Of a stretch of DNA of 64,000 nucleotides, positions 1 to 12,585 are shown in pieces (positions within the stretch are counted from its first letter, which is position 1; every line of letters starts with the position of its first letter). The notes under the pieces were generated by a model. That model saw nothing but the letters and a program-made list of their open reading frames with translations, was not told where the DNA came from and ran no database searches. The position numbers and the translations under genes were made by a program. The stretch comes from Candidatus Peribacteraceae bacterium (GTDB lineage: Bacteria; Patescibacteriota; Gracilibacteria; Peribacterales; Peribacteraceae): assembly GCA_018061945.1 (NCBI GenBank), contig JAGOTD010000001.1:277050-341049 (forward strand), given 5' to 3'.

Positions 1-3810
<3,810 letters not shown>

Positions 3811-3990
3811 AGTTGAGAGGAAAATGTATCCCACTACGCTCCGCTGCGGAGTTCGAGGGACAGGGAAGTAAGAATTATCAATTTTCTGCATGGTCAAGCC
3901 ATGCGCGTGGCTTGCAATAAGGGACAACAGGCCTCATCAAAAAGCTCCGCACAGCACTCAAAACACAGGGAAAGCCGCTGTAACGTGCCA

Positions 3991-4018
3991 ATTCTACCGG
4001 GGAAATGGCCTGTGTCAA
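3991..4018 (-). promoter_or_regulatory. Sigma-70-type promoter for rpoB
   Basis: On the minus strand a perfect -35 TTGACA (4018-4013) is separated by 16 nt from -10 TAGAAT (3996-3991). Transcription would start near 3984, giving a leader of about 175 nt before rpoB. The leader contains the hairpin CTCCGCAGCGGAG (3839-3851). A related sequence recurs around 35910-35940, so this hairpin is probably a dispersed repeat rather than an rpoB-specific control element. Confidence 0.7.
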
Positions 4019-4070
4019 CGGAAATAGCTCATATTTACCGCAAAATACTGGTGCTAGTACAACGTTACAC

Positions 4071-5174
4071 TTAAGCTGGTTGATTCAGCGAAAGAAATGA
4101 CTGAAAGGCTGGCATTTCAGGAAGAGCCGGTATTTGATTAAATGCCTGATCAATAGTTGCTTGTATGACTGGTGACCGTACGTCATATCCTCGTTCTGCC
4201 AGCACATTTTCAACATTCTTCCGAGTAGTAACCTTACTATCCTCTAGCATTCTATGAAAACCCGTTATCATTGAATCGTATTGATCGATGAGCTGCTGTG
4301 AACCCAATGCATTAATATCATCTACTCTGTTTGTAAGATCAGTCATTTTTTCTAGAACAACGGCAGGCGTCGTAGAATGAGAAGTAACTTTTTGTACCGA
4401 AGCTTCATGCCTCGGAGGCAACTGATTTTCGTCTATACGACCGATTTTTTCCAACTGCTCTTTTCCTGCATTGATCACGAAGTAACCGTTAAATTGAGGC
4501 TGGGTAAGAATTGTATGTACTCTCCGGATAAACCATTCCGGCATTGTACTGCGAATAGTAATAGGAACTTTTTTGCGAGTCATTACTGCATCAGCAAGCA
4601 ACTTTTTCAAATCCTCAATCTTCGCCGTCAGCTTTGCATCGGCTATTTCGTCTCTTTGCACAGATTTCTTTTGCAATATTCCATGCGGATCTTTTACCCA
4701 ACCTTTTTCTGCCAAGATAACTAATCGCAAGCGAAGAGGCTCGCTGAGGTTTTCTATATGACGCCCAAGATGAATGCGCTGAATATCTTCGCCGTCTAAA
4801 TTACACTCAAATTCGTTCAGAAAATCGGCAAGCTCTGTTTGAGTTGGCTGCCAGCCGTCTCCTGGTACTTTGGAATCGCCGAGAGGAATGATGTGCTTTA
4901 TATCCTTATTACCACGCAACTTTTGACGTTCCAACTGAAGGGCGTAAGCAACATGCGTCGGATCTTTGTAATCGACGTACGCTTTCTTTTTGAAAAACTC
5001 GCCCTGAAGAGCTCCATCTTGCAAAGCAGTGATAGTTTCCAAAATATCTGCATGGGTTTCCAGCTGGATAGGCTGCGTTTTGGTGCTGGCATTCAGCTTC
5101 TCAGCAGCCGGCTTATACTTGGCATCCTGCTCGCTTTTATTGCCGCCGAAAAGACTCTTGAGACGATTGAACAT
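4071..5174 (-). CDS. Conserved-looking protein of unknown function (367 aa)
   Basis: I do not recognise this family. The protein is soluble and highly charged, with no signal peptide or membrane segment. The N-terminus (MFNRLKSLFGG) is amphipathic and basic. A Lys-rich helical stretch follows around residues 175-200, and a C-terminal helical region runs over residues 265-365. A segment near residues 205-235 (PEWFIRRVHTI) could be a compact domain. That the gene is real is supported by a strong promoter (TTGACA, 16 nt, TATAGT) whose -10 lies 6 nt before the ATG. It lies between rpoB and sodA on the same strand, but its own promoter and the separate rpoB promoter suggest it is monocistronic. 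Confidence 0.75.
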   Translation of the reverse strand: MFNRLKSLFGGNKSEQDAKYKPAAEKLNASTKTQPIQLETHADILETITALQDGALQGEFFKKKAYVDYKDPTHVAYALQLERQKLRGNKDIKHIIPLGDSKVPGDGWQPTQTELADFLNEFECNLDGEDIQRIHLGRHIENLSEPLRLRLVILAEKGWVKDPHGILQKKSVQRDEIADAKLTAKIEDLKKLLADAVMTRKKVPITIRSTMPEWFIRRVHTILTQPQFNGYFVINAGKEQLEKIGRIDENQLPPRHEASVQKVTSHSTTPAVVLEKMTDLTNRVDDINALGSQQLIDQYDSMITGFHRMLEDSKVTTRKNVENVLAERGYDVRSPVIQATIDQAFNQIPALPEMPAFQSFLSLNQPA

Positions 5175-5180
5175 AATTTA

Positions 5181-5208
5181 ACTATAAACTAATATACAAA
5201 ATTGTCAA
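5181..5208 (-). promoter_or_regulatory. Leaderless promoter of the 367-aa unknown gene
   Basis: Minus strand: TTGACA (5208-5203), 16-nt spacer, TATAGT (5186-5181), then 6 nt to the ATG at 5174. With a start about 7 nt after the -10, the mRNA would begin at or next to the start codon. The same hexamer pair with the same 16-nt spacing precedes the 65-aa gene at 42433-42630. Confidence 0.65.
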
Positions 5209-5255
5209 TAATTGTACGATTATTATCACAAAAACTAAGTCGGAAGGCAACCATT

Positions 5256-5867
5256 TTACACACCTTCTGCAAATCGTTTTTCTACCTCGGACCAATTCAC
5301 CACGTTCCAGAAGGCAGCTATGTAGTCTGGGCGCTTGTTTTGATACTTTAGATAGTAGGCGTGTTCCCAGACATCGAGGCCCAAAATCGGCATTTTACCG
5401 TCCGTTACGGGACTATCCTGATTGGACGTGGAAACGATGGAAAGTGCAGAACCATCGGCAACCAACCAGGCCCAACCGGAGCCAAAACGAGTAGTTGCAG
5501 CAGCGCTAAACTGCTCTTTGAACGTATCGAAAGATCCAAAGGCCTTATCGATCGCCTCTTTGAGCTTTCCTTTTGGTTCGCCGCCGCCTTTGGGGCTTAA
5601 AATTTCCCAGAAAAAGCTATGGTTTACATGTCCCCCACCGTTATTGCGCACAGCTGTGCGAATGTCCTCTGGCACCATATCCAAATCTGCAATCAGTTCT
5701 TCGGCAGATTTCTCGGCCAATTCCGGATGCTTGGTAATGGCTTCGTTTAACTTATTTACGTATGCCTGATGATGTTTGGTGTAGTGAATTTCCATCGTCT
5801 GTGCGTCGATATGCGGCTCGAGTGCGTTGAATTCGTAGGGCAGAGCAGGAAGGACATGAGAGGCCAT
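5256..5867 (-). CDS. sodA: Superoxide dismutase, Mn-type
   Basis: It dismutates superoxide to oxygen and hydrogen peroxide. The 203-aa length is normal for the Fe/Mn family. Metal ligands are visible: His28 in the MEIHYTKHH segment, the His in [11 protein letters not shown], and Asp and His in [11 protein letters not shown]. The GGGHxNHS context, rather than the AAQxWNH of Fe enzymes, points to Mn or cambialistic use; this is inference from family knowledge. The start at 5867 ([11 protein letters not shown]) was chosen because homology begins there. An in-frame upstream extension to 6116 has no family counterpart. No signal peptide is present, so the enzyme is cytosolic. It suggests exposure to oxygen. 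A convincing promoter was not found in the 157 nt before the divergent FemAB gene. Confidence 0.93.
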   Translation of the reverse strand: MASHVLPALPYEFNALEPHIDAQTMEIHYTKHHQAYVNKLNEAITKHPELAEKSAEELIADLDMVPEDIRTAVRNNGGGHVNHSFFWEILSPKGGGEPKGKLKEAIDKAFGSFDTFKEQFSAAATTRFGSGWAWLVADGSALSIVSTSNQDSPVTDGKMPILGLDVWEHAYYLKYQNKRPDYIAAFWNVVNWSEVEKRFAEGV

Positions 5868-6024
5868 AGGACAAGGGGAAGAGTGGAATGAAAAGAAGAA
5901 GACGCAGTTGCGTTGTACCGAAAGCTTACTCTCTTCAAAAAGAATAACGAAGCAACTTGCTCTCTGTCTATGACGTACGACGTCGCCTCTTATTACCAAT
6001 ATACTCTGTTTTCCTTTCTGATTT

Positions 6025-7086
6025 TTGACGGATGATACCAGCAGCCAAACATGGCCAACTGGAGCGAAAACTGCTACATTTTCTTCCGTGCATATCCTTC
6101 GCCTTCCGCAGGCCACGCCCGAATACGATGTCTGGATGAAAGCTCATCCACATACTAATCTCTGGCAATCGAGTGCGTGGATGAAGTATCGGCAAGCACT
6201 GGGACGAGAGACCCGCTTGTATGTGGGAATGAGCGCATCGAATAAGCGCATCCTTTGTGCGGCGCTCGTGAGCATTGATCGAACAACTGGCGGTCTTTGT
6301 ACGTGGAACATTGCGCGTGGGCCGCTCTTTCAATGGGAAGTGATTCGTGGAAACTGGGAAGAGCTGAATTCCAGTACAGATGAGCTGCTGACCGCCATTA
6401 TCGATGACGCCAAGAAAGACAAATGTCTTTCTCTCTATCTCTCCCCTCTCACAAAACTTACTACTCCTTTACCTCTTGTCACTTCCAAACGCCACGAACA
6501 GCCCGAGGCGACCATTATTCTCGATCTCACGCAAACCGAAGATGGCCTTCTAAAGCAGATGCATCCAAAAGGTCGCTACAACATTAAGTTGGCTCAAAAG
6601 CATGGTGTGATAGTAGAGCAATCGACGGATATTGATGGCTACTTCGCACTCGCACAGTCCACCGGCAAGCGCGATGGATTTACCATCAAACGGAAATCGG
6701 AGTACCAGTCTTTTCTGAAAGATCTTCCGGGAAGTTTTTTACTAATGGCCATGCACGACAAAAAGCCCGTTGCCGGATTGCTCGGTGTAATTTGGAACGG
6801 AATTGGCATCTATTATTACGGCGCATCCGATCATGCTTATAGAGCATTGATGGCGCCCTACGCATTGCAATGGGAAGCCATAAAGATGTGCAAGGCTCAG
6901 GGTTGTACTCGCTACGACTTACTGGGCATTGCACCTCCTCACGCTGCCAAAGATGATGCGTGGCAGGGTATAACGGATTTTAAGAAGAAATTCGGTGGCA
7001 ACCTCATGGAATATCCCCCAGAGCAAGAGATTATTTTGAAACCGATGATGAAGAAGATGCTGGAGATGAAGAGGAAGTTTTTGTAA
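6025..7086 (+). CDS. FemAB/FemX-type peptidyltransferase (lipid II interpeptide bridge)
   Basis: A member of the FemABX family, which uses aminoacyl-tRNA to add amino acids to the lipid II stem peptide on the cytoplasmic side. Characteristic segments are [16 protein letters not shown] (around residue 185), the GNAT-like [21 protein letters not shown] and the C-terminal YDLLGIAPP followed by [11 protein letters not shown]. The length of about 350 aa is typical. The longest frame starts with TTG at 6025; a GTG at 6088 gives a protein beginning right before the conserved part. Neither has a Shine-Dalgarno site, so the start is uncertain. It is divergent from sodA and convergent with the S-layer gene, with a shared terminator at 7157-7187. 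The substrate amino acid cannot be told from sequence. Confidence 0.88.
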   Translation: MTDDTSSQTWPTGAKTATFSSVHILRLPQATPEYDVWMKAHPHTNLWQSSAWMKYRQALGRETRLYVGMSASNKRILCAALVSIDRTTGGLCTWNIARGPLFQWEVIRGNWEELNSSTDELLTAIIDDAKKDKCLSLYLSPLTKLTTPLPLVTSKRHEQPEATIILDLTQTEDGLLKQMHPKGRYNIKLAQKHGVIVEQSTDIDGYFALAQSTGKRDGFTIKRKSEYQSFLKDLPGSFLLMAMHDKKPVAGLLGVIWNGIGIYYYGASDHAYRALMAPYALQWEAIKMCKAQGCTRYDLLGIAPPHAAKDDAWQGITDFKKKFGGNLMEYPPEQEIILKPMMKKMLEMKRKFL

Positions 7087-7097
7087 AACAAAAACCA

Positions 7098-7119
7098 GAG
7101 ACGCAAAATTTTGCGTCTC
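7098..7119. repeat. 22-bp perfect palindrome after the FemAB gene
   Basis: GAGACGCAAAATTTTGCGTCTC is perfectly self-complementary and starts 11 nt after the FemAB stop. It could be an RNA hairpin aiding termination or a dimeric protein site. Similar GATGC/GCATC palindromes occur at 11589-11608 and 11827-11844 on the other side of the S-layer gene. Confidence 0.6.
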
Positions 7120-7156
7120 CTCTTTGGTATTTTCCCAGATTTTATTTCCGGATAAC

Positions 7157-7187
7157 AAAAAACCCCCATCTTTCGATGGGGGTTTTT
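7157..7187. terminator. Bidirectional Rho-independent terminator
   Basis: The stem ACCCCCATC / GATGGGGGT with loop TTTC is flanked by A-runs on the left and T-runs on the right. It can therefore terminate both the plus-strand FemAB gene and the minus-strand S-layer gene, which converge here. Confidence 0.9.
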
Positions 7188-7221
7188 GCCATGGGGCTAG
7201 GCCATGAAGAATGTATAACGA

Positions 7222-10200
7222 TTAGCCAGTGTAGCTCGTACCGTTGATGCTTGTTTCTGGATACTCAAGCCACAAGAATGATGTGGTAGCAGAGTTATCC
7301 TTGTCCAACCAGTTCAAGTGACTGGTTGTAGCAGCAAACGTGGAGTAGGTAGGATCGTCTGAGAAGTTCGTCAGAGAAACTTGGAGAGTGGATGTCGAAG
7401 AGTTTGAAATCTTCGTGTTTGCCACCTGTGCTTCAAGAACGAACGTAGAGTCTGTACCTGGATCGATCTGAGTGTTGACGCTTGTTCCTGGCAAGTTGCC
7501 ACAAGTGACAACGAGTGAACCGGAGCCGCCAGAGCCAGAGACAGAAGTGGATGCAGCTGTACATGTAGCCTTCGTTGTTGGGTCAGCTTTGTTGTAGAAC
7601 TTGAAGGTAGATGTAGAAGTTGATGTGTTACTGGCTGTACCGAGCTGTACGTTTGTTGCGTTGACGTTGAAGATCACACCGGAGAGAGTGAACTTATTTG
7701 GACCGTTCTTGTCATTCGAAGCGCTAGCTGTCGAGAACTTGAATTGACCAATAGCTTTCTGTGTTCCGGATGGGATTGCAGTGCCGTTCGCATTTGGATC
7801 AGCGTTTGTGATCGAGGTGACCTTCGAGAGGACAACCTGGTTCAAGCTGCCGATGATGCGAGCGTTGTTAGCAGCAGAAGATACTCCGATGAATACCTCA
7901 CCTGCAGCTGTAGCGTTTCTATCGTTTGCGGACAAGGTGTTGCTTGAGAGCAATCCACGAGCGCGGATAGAACCGGTTGTTGTGCTTGGAGTCGGATCAA
8001 GTTTCAAGTAAATCTTGTCTCCGGCAACAGCACCGTCAACGTCTGTGCGCATACGTGCACGGACCAAGACGTTAGTGTTCGAACCCTTTGGAACGATGAA
8101 TTCCTGGTTCTTCATCTGAACACACATAGAGTTAGCAGCAACAGCTTCGCTTCCACAACCAGCGATGGTTGCTACAGCGAATGGAGTTGAGGCACCAACC
8201 TTATAGAGTTCGAGACGATCAACGTCGGTTGCGAATGTACCTGTGTTTGCAGCTGAACCAGAGGACGAGAGAACGATGTTTGTCACATCGATATCTTCGT
8301 ACTCAGAGTGGAACTGCAAGCGGAGGATTTCATCGGACAACGCGCCGCCGAGAAGCATCTTTGCCTTTACAGGACTTGTGGACTTTGTCACGAAGAGATC
8401 ACCCTGATTTCTGAGAGTGTACTGCGTTGCATAGCCAGAAATATTTACCTGAATATCAGCAAGAGCTGTACCATCTGGCGATGTGCCGAATGGAGAGGAT
8501 GTGATGTAGCTTCCGCCTGGATTCTTGGCGCCAATGCCCGATAGGCCTGTTCCATCATCAACCTGTTCGGCCTGGATGAAAGTAGAACCTGTAGCAAAGC
8601 GTAGCGAAAGAACTGGGTTTGTGCCCGAGAGAGAAGCGGAGATATCTGTGTGTACTTCGAAGATCACCGACTTGCTCTTTGGGATAACGTAACCACCACC
8701 TGTAATTTCGTCGAAGGTGATTTGGTTACCCTGAGAAGCAACACCTGTATCGACCATCGTATCAACATTTCCGTCATCATTGGTGTCTACCCAGAGTGAG
8801 TAGTTTGAACCGTTGACGAGAGAAGAGCTGGATGCTGGATCGAAGATGAGGTTTGTGATGAGTACATCCTTTGCTTCCTGAGCGCGAGCTTCGAAGCGGA
8901 GGAGTGATACGTTCTTCGCATTCTTGACAGTTGTGTCAGTAGAAGCAGTTGGCTTGAGGTTGATCGTGAGACCAGCCGTCTTGATTTCCTGGTAGTTACC
9001 AGTGATCGTGCCACCTGGGCGGTAGTCGCCAACGCGGTCGTTGGTGGATACACCCTTAATCTTCATCTGATAGGTAGTAGTACTGGTGGCAAAGAAGCCG
9101 CCGAGTGTACAACCAACTGTGTTTGCAGTAAGAGCACTGCTTACGAGGTGATGAGTTGCCTCGCCACACAAGTGGACGCGGAACTTGTCGCCGTTAGCTG
9201 GTGCTGCTAGGGAACTTAAGCCGCTGTTATCAATGAAGTTAACGCGGAATTCGTACTTCTCTTTGCCGTGGACAACGAAGTCATCGAAACGGTAGACCTG
9301 GAATGCTCCAGTGCCTGTGATAAGAGCAGAAGTGCTGCCGAAATCAGTGGAACCCGTCAAGCGGACGCCGGAGATTGTGCGGCCTGTTGTTGTGTTACGT
9401 AGCTCAACTTTCTCGAGTGCTTCATAAATGTCGTTGCCACCTGTTGGAGCAGCACGTCCTCCTGTAAACGATGCACCAGTAGAAGTTGTACCCTGAACGA
9501 GGGCGTAGAGCTGTTCGACATCGACATCTTCACCTCCTGTTTCGAACCAGACGTTTGCGAGTACTGCATTCTTGTCCTTGCGTGTGTACTGCTGAGTGAC
9601 TGGACCGTCAATGGAGATAGTGAACTGACCTGCGTCGATTGTGACAGTTGCAGGCAGAGTGGATGACTCGACTGGCAAAGCGATCTGAGCTCCATAGAGC
9701 TGACCGTTTACACCGTAGCCGTAGAGAGAACCGACAGCGAAGATGTCGCCGGTCTCATCGAAGTGCATTTTTACGTTTTTAGCAGCACCACCCTTGATGT
9801 CGGCAATGACGTCGAGAGTGATCTTGTCGCCCTCGAGCACCGTGAATGGTGGATCGAAAACGAGTGTCACGAAGTCACCAGTGGACTGAGAAACAGTCTT
9901 AGTAACGAGCGTGCCGTCAGAACGCTGGATGCCGATGTTGATGTAGTCACCATCACCTGCTGTACCGTCGTTTTGAAGAGTCATGGAGTAGATTGTCTGG
10001 TCTTCAACAGAGTCCAAGGAAATTTCGAACTTGCCGATTTTTACGCGTGTGTCACCAACTTTCAAGTTGTTTGGTGTAACAGAGCGGTAGGCAATGCTCA
10101 TAGTTCCAGAGGAAACTGCGGCGACGCGGAAGCCCTTACCCTTGAGAGGGAAGTTACCCTTGACCTCCTTAGCGTTGCTGATGAAATCGCTTGGGAGTTC

Positions 10201-11532
10201 AACGGAGAGAGCGTGCTCACCGGAAGTTGTTGCTGTTGTCTTGAGGTCACCTGCGATTTGCAGAGTAACTGTCTTGCCAGCTGGAACCACAAGAGGAGTG
10301 GTGAAGCGCAGCGTGGAAGTGTAGCTCTGAGCGTCGATTGTGCGCTTGCGTGTAATACGAGCACCGTTGACGAGAGCGTAGACACCAGAGAAGTCATCGG
10401 AAGAACCGAAGCCTTCGTGAAGAACAGTCAAGTTCTCGATTGTCACTGCATCAGTTGTGCTGGCAGTCAAATCGAGGCTTGTGAATGTGATGCCCTGAGC
10501 ACCCTTTGGCACTGTGTCGCCAACTGGGTTCTTAGCGGAGAGCGTTACCTCGAGGGTACCGTTACCGATAACAACTGTTGTGTAACCAGCGAAAGTTGTG
10601 GAATCAGAGAAAGTCTTACCGTCAGAAGTCTTCATGTCGACGACTGTGAGGGTGTACTGCTTCGAAGCTTCCATAGCTGTGGTGAGAGTGATCTCAACCG
10701 AGCTGGAGGAAAGCGACTTGATAGAATCGATTGGAAGTGGAGTAGACGAACCAGTGATTGTGTACTTGGTCTTGTCTGTTGCAGTTGTCTGATCAACATC
10801 CATGTTGAAATCAACATCGATGATTGTCGACGAAGTTGCAGCAGCGTCTTTTACCATTGGCTCAGTTGGAATTGCAGCTGTGCCACAATCCGTGCCGTAG
10901 GTAAGACCCTGATCGACGCGATCGAGCATGACCACCATTTCTGCGCGGTTCATGTTGTCGTTCGGACGAGCACGGCCTGTTGCGTCATCACCCTGGAGTA
11001 CGCAGTGATCTGCAGCAGTCTGCATATCAGCTGTGTACCACTGTCCGCCTGGTACATCGACGAACGATGGAGCAGCGCCTGTAGCCTCGAGGCCAAAAGC
11101 ACGGACGATGATGGAAGCAGCCTCAGCGCGGTTAATGTTTGCGCTTGGGCGTGCGTAACAAGGGTGCTTGCCGTAACAAGCTCCGTCGCCACGTACCCAG
11201 CCTTCCTTACCAGCTTCTGCGAAGTACTTGTAGTACCACTGACCGGTAGCTACGTCATCGAAGTCTGGCACTGCTGGTGCAGTGTTTAATACGCCGCCGT
11301 TGAGCTCAACGACGAGTTTGACGAATTCAGCGCGGTTTGCATTGTCCGTACCGCGGAATTTCGCCTGTGTGGCATCGAGGTGTCCCGCTTCAGTCATGCG
11401 AGTAACAGCCCCTGCATACCAAGCACCCGCTGGAACATCGGAGTAAGCAGCCAATGCTGTACCCACCTGGGTAAGCATGATTGCTACAGCCGATACGCCT
11501 GCGAACAATTTCTTCATACGAGAAACGTCCAT
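7222..11532 (-). CDS. S-layer protein with three SLH domains (1436 aa)
   Basis: This is a large secreted surface protein, very likely the main S-layer subunit. A signal peptide begins at Met6 (MKKLFAGVSAVAIML) with likely cleavage after GTALA. Three S-layer homology domains follow at about residues 30-80, 88-150 and 155-215, with motifs FSDVPxxxWY-like (YSDVPAGAWYAGAV, FDDVATGQWYYKYF, FVDVPGGQWYTADM) and NRAEFVKL/NRAEAASI/NRAEMVVM. These anchor the protein to a wall polymer. An Ig-like domain spans about 225-325, and the rest is Ser/Thr/Gly/Asp-rich beta structure. Start choice: ATG at 11532; the ATG at 11517 begins the signal peptide more tightly. The 3' end has a strong bidirectional terminator. 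The roughly 1-kb region upstream carries two palindromes. Confidence 0.92.
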   Translation of the reverse strand: MDVSRMKKLFAGVSAVAIMLTQVGTALAAYSDVPAGAWYAGAVTRMTEAGHLDATQAKFRGTDNANRAEFVKLVVELNGGVLNTAPAVPDFDDVATGQWYYKYFAEAGKEGWVRGDGACYGKHPCYARPSANINRAEAASIIVRAFGLEATGAAPSFVDVPGGQWYTADMQTAADHCVLQGDDATGRARPNDNMNRAEMVVMLDRVDQGLTYGTDCGTAAIPTEPMVKDAAATSSTIIDVDFNMDVDQTTATDKTKYTITGSSTPLPIDSIKSLSSSSVEITLTTAMEASKQYTLTVVDMKTSDGKTFSDSTTFAGYTTVVIGNGTLEVTLSAKNPVGDTVPKGAQGITFTSLDLTASTTDAVTIENLTVLHEGFGSSDDFSGVYALVNGARITRKRTIDAQSYTSTLRFTTPLVVPAGKTVTLQIAGDLKTTATTSGEHALSVELPSDFISNAKEVKGNFPLKGKGFRVAAVSSGTMSIAYRSVTPNNLKVGDTRVKIGKFEISLDSVEDQTIYSMTLQNDGTAGDGDYINIGIQRSDGTLVTKTVSQSTGDFVTLVFDPPFTVLEGDKITLDVIADIKGGAAKNVKMHFDETGDIFAVGSLYGYGVNGQLYGAQIALPVESSTLPATVTIDAGQFTISIDGPVTQQYTRKDKNAVLANVWFETGGEDVDVEQLYALVQGTTSTGASFTGGRAAPTGGNDIYEALEKVELRNTTTGRTISGVRLTGSTDFGSTSALITGTGAFQVYRFDDFVVHGKEKYEFRVNFIDNSGLSSLAAPANGDKFRVHLCGEATHHLVSSALTANTVGCTLGGFFATSTTTYQMKIKGVSTNDRVGDYRPGGTITGNYQEIKTAGLTINLKPTASTDTTVKNAKNVSLLRFEARAQEAKDVLITNLIFDPASSSSLVNGSNYSLWVDTNDDGNVDTMVDTGVASQGNQITFDEITGGGYVIPKSKSVIFEVHTDISASLSGTNPVLSLRFATGSTFIQAEQVDDGTGLSGIGAKNPGGSYITSSPFGTSPDGTALADIQVNISGYATQYTLRNQGDLFVTKSTSPVKAKMLLGGALSDEILRLQFHSEYEDIDVTNIVLSSSGSAANTGTFATDVDRLELYKVGASTPFAVATIAGCGSEAVAANSMCVQMKNQEFIVPKGSNTNVLVRARMRTDVDGAVAGDKIYLKLDPTPSTTTGSIRARGLLSSNTLSANDRNATAAGEVFIGVSSAANNARIIGSLNQVVLSKVTSITNADPNANGTAIPSGTQKAIGQFKFSTASASNDKNGPNKFTLSGVIFNVNATNVQLGTASNTSTSTSTFKFYNKADPTTKATCTAASTSVSGSGGSGSLVVTCGNLPGTSVNTQIDPGTDSTFVLEAQVANTKISNSSTSTLQVSLTNFSDDPTYSTFAATTSHLNWLDKDNSATTSFLWLEYPETSINGTSYTG

Positions 11533-11588
11533 ATATATAAGGTGTAAGGGAAATAGGAATAAATAGAGGAAATAAACGCTAAGGATAA

Positions 11589-11608
11589 AGATGCAATATT
11601 TTGCATCT
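11589..11608. repeat. Palindrome AGATGCAA-tatt-TTGCATCT
   Basis: Eight-base perfect arms around a 4-nt loop, 57 nt before the S-layer ATG. It resembles the palindrome at 11827-11844. Confidence 0.5.
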
Positions 11609-11826
11609 GTACTTTTTGTATGCTTTACAGTCGTATCGGGCGCCCTGCAAAAAAGCGGGGCCTCTCCTTAGATATAAAGAGGTTATACGAAAAACAATAA
11701 AGCTCTGAGGGAAGAGTGACGTAACATTGTACGTCTGAACACGATTCCTTTTTTCTGTGAGACACAGAGACTCCACTCCGATAAATCGTAGTGGAAGGGA
11801 ATGTGAGAATCCCGCATTGATTCAGA

Positions 11827-11844
11827 GATGCATAATTATGCATC
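11827..11844. repeat. 18-bp perfect palindrome GATGCATAATTATGCATC
   Basis: Perfect self-complementarity within the S-layer upstream region, extended by TTCA...TGAA outside. Related in core (GATGC...GCATC) to the element at 11589-11608. Confidence 0.5.
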
Positions 11845-12505
11845 TGAACAATTCCTTTGAGGAAATGTAGATCAAGGGGAGTGCCGTTACGTGAATGAGC
11901 ATGTACACGGATCACCATCCTGAGAGGACTACTTATAAGACGAGCATGGCTCGAATTTATAAGGTGATCGGAGAGATCCTAGCGAAAACTGGCATATCTC
12001 AGCAAGTCTTCTGTCTCTGCGTGCGATATAAGAAACGACGACCTTTGATATTCGTTACAACGACTTTTCCCATTTTCGTTGGCATCCAGACGCCATTTTG
12101 GCGCTTGCACTAGCGCAAAAAAGGGGTAAAACTTAAGAAATTTCTCCTTGCATAAAATCCTGAATTCTGTTGATCAAAAGCTGCTATGGTGTTGTGCATA
12201 TACATTCGTACTCCCCTGTCAGGCTTACTTGGCATTGTTTACTTGTCAAAAAGTACAGAACAGTAGACATACGCAGAACAAATTGCTTGTTCGATGGCTT
12301 ATTTAAGCCATTTTCGTGAACTACAAATATGCACAAGTCACAAAAAACGCGAAAAAGGCCTCAAGTAGCCTCTACAATGTCATGCTTTAGGGTAAGTTTG
12401 CTTTCCATTTATGGAGAAATAGCAGTCCAAAAGCCCTTAAAAGCATACATATGACGATAATTGCATGAAATTCTGAATTTTCGGCAAATTTGCCTGCCGA
12501 CTGGC

Positions 12506-12577
12506 TCGAAGTACGAGGTTCGAATTACGAAGTACGACTACTTTCTCGTAATTCGAAATTCGTGATTCGTGATTCGC
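12506..12577. repeat. Family A heptad hairpin after cysS
   Basis: The first arm (about 12508-12538) is built from variants of the 7-mer acgaatt/acgaagt. After a short loop (ctactttc) the second arm (about 12546-12577) repeats the reverse complement (cgtaatt, cgtgatt). It ends a few bases from the cysS stop codon. It belongs to the largest repeat family in the window. Confidence 0.8.
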
Positions 12578-12585
12578 TTCCGGTT

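Larger units (their letters stand above)
11533..12505. other. Long gene-free region upstream of the S-layer gene
   Basis: Almost 1 kb holds no convincing gene; short open frames here lack initiation signals or recognisable sequence. Two palindromes stand out: AGATGCAA-tatt-TTGCATCT (11589-11608) and GATGCATAATTATGCATC (11827-11844, flanked by complementary TTCA/TGAA). If transcription of the S-layer gene begins far upstream, these would be hairpins in a long leader; otherwise they are candidate operators. The region is AT-richer than its neighbours. I could not pick a single promoter with confidence. Confidence 0.5.

Noticed and set aside
9763-11289. 508-aa open frame antisense to the S-layer gene
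   Set aside because: It is the shadow of a highly biased coding sequence; the S-layer protein on the other strand has clear SLH domains and a signal peptide.
11895-12113. 72-aa frame upstream of the S-layer gene
   Set aside because: No promoter, Shine-Dalgarno site or protein-like composition; lies in a region that looks like leader DNA.
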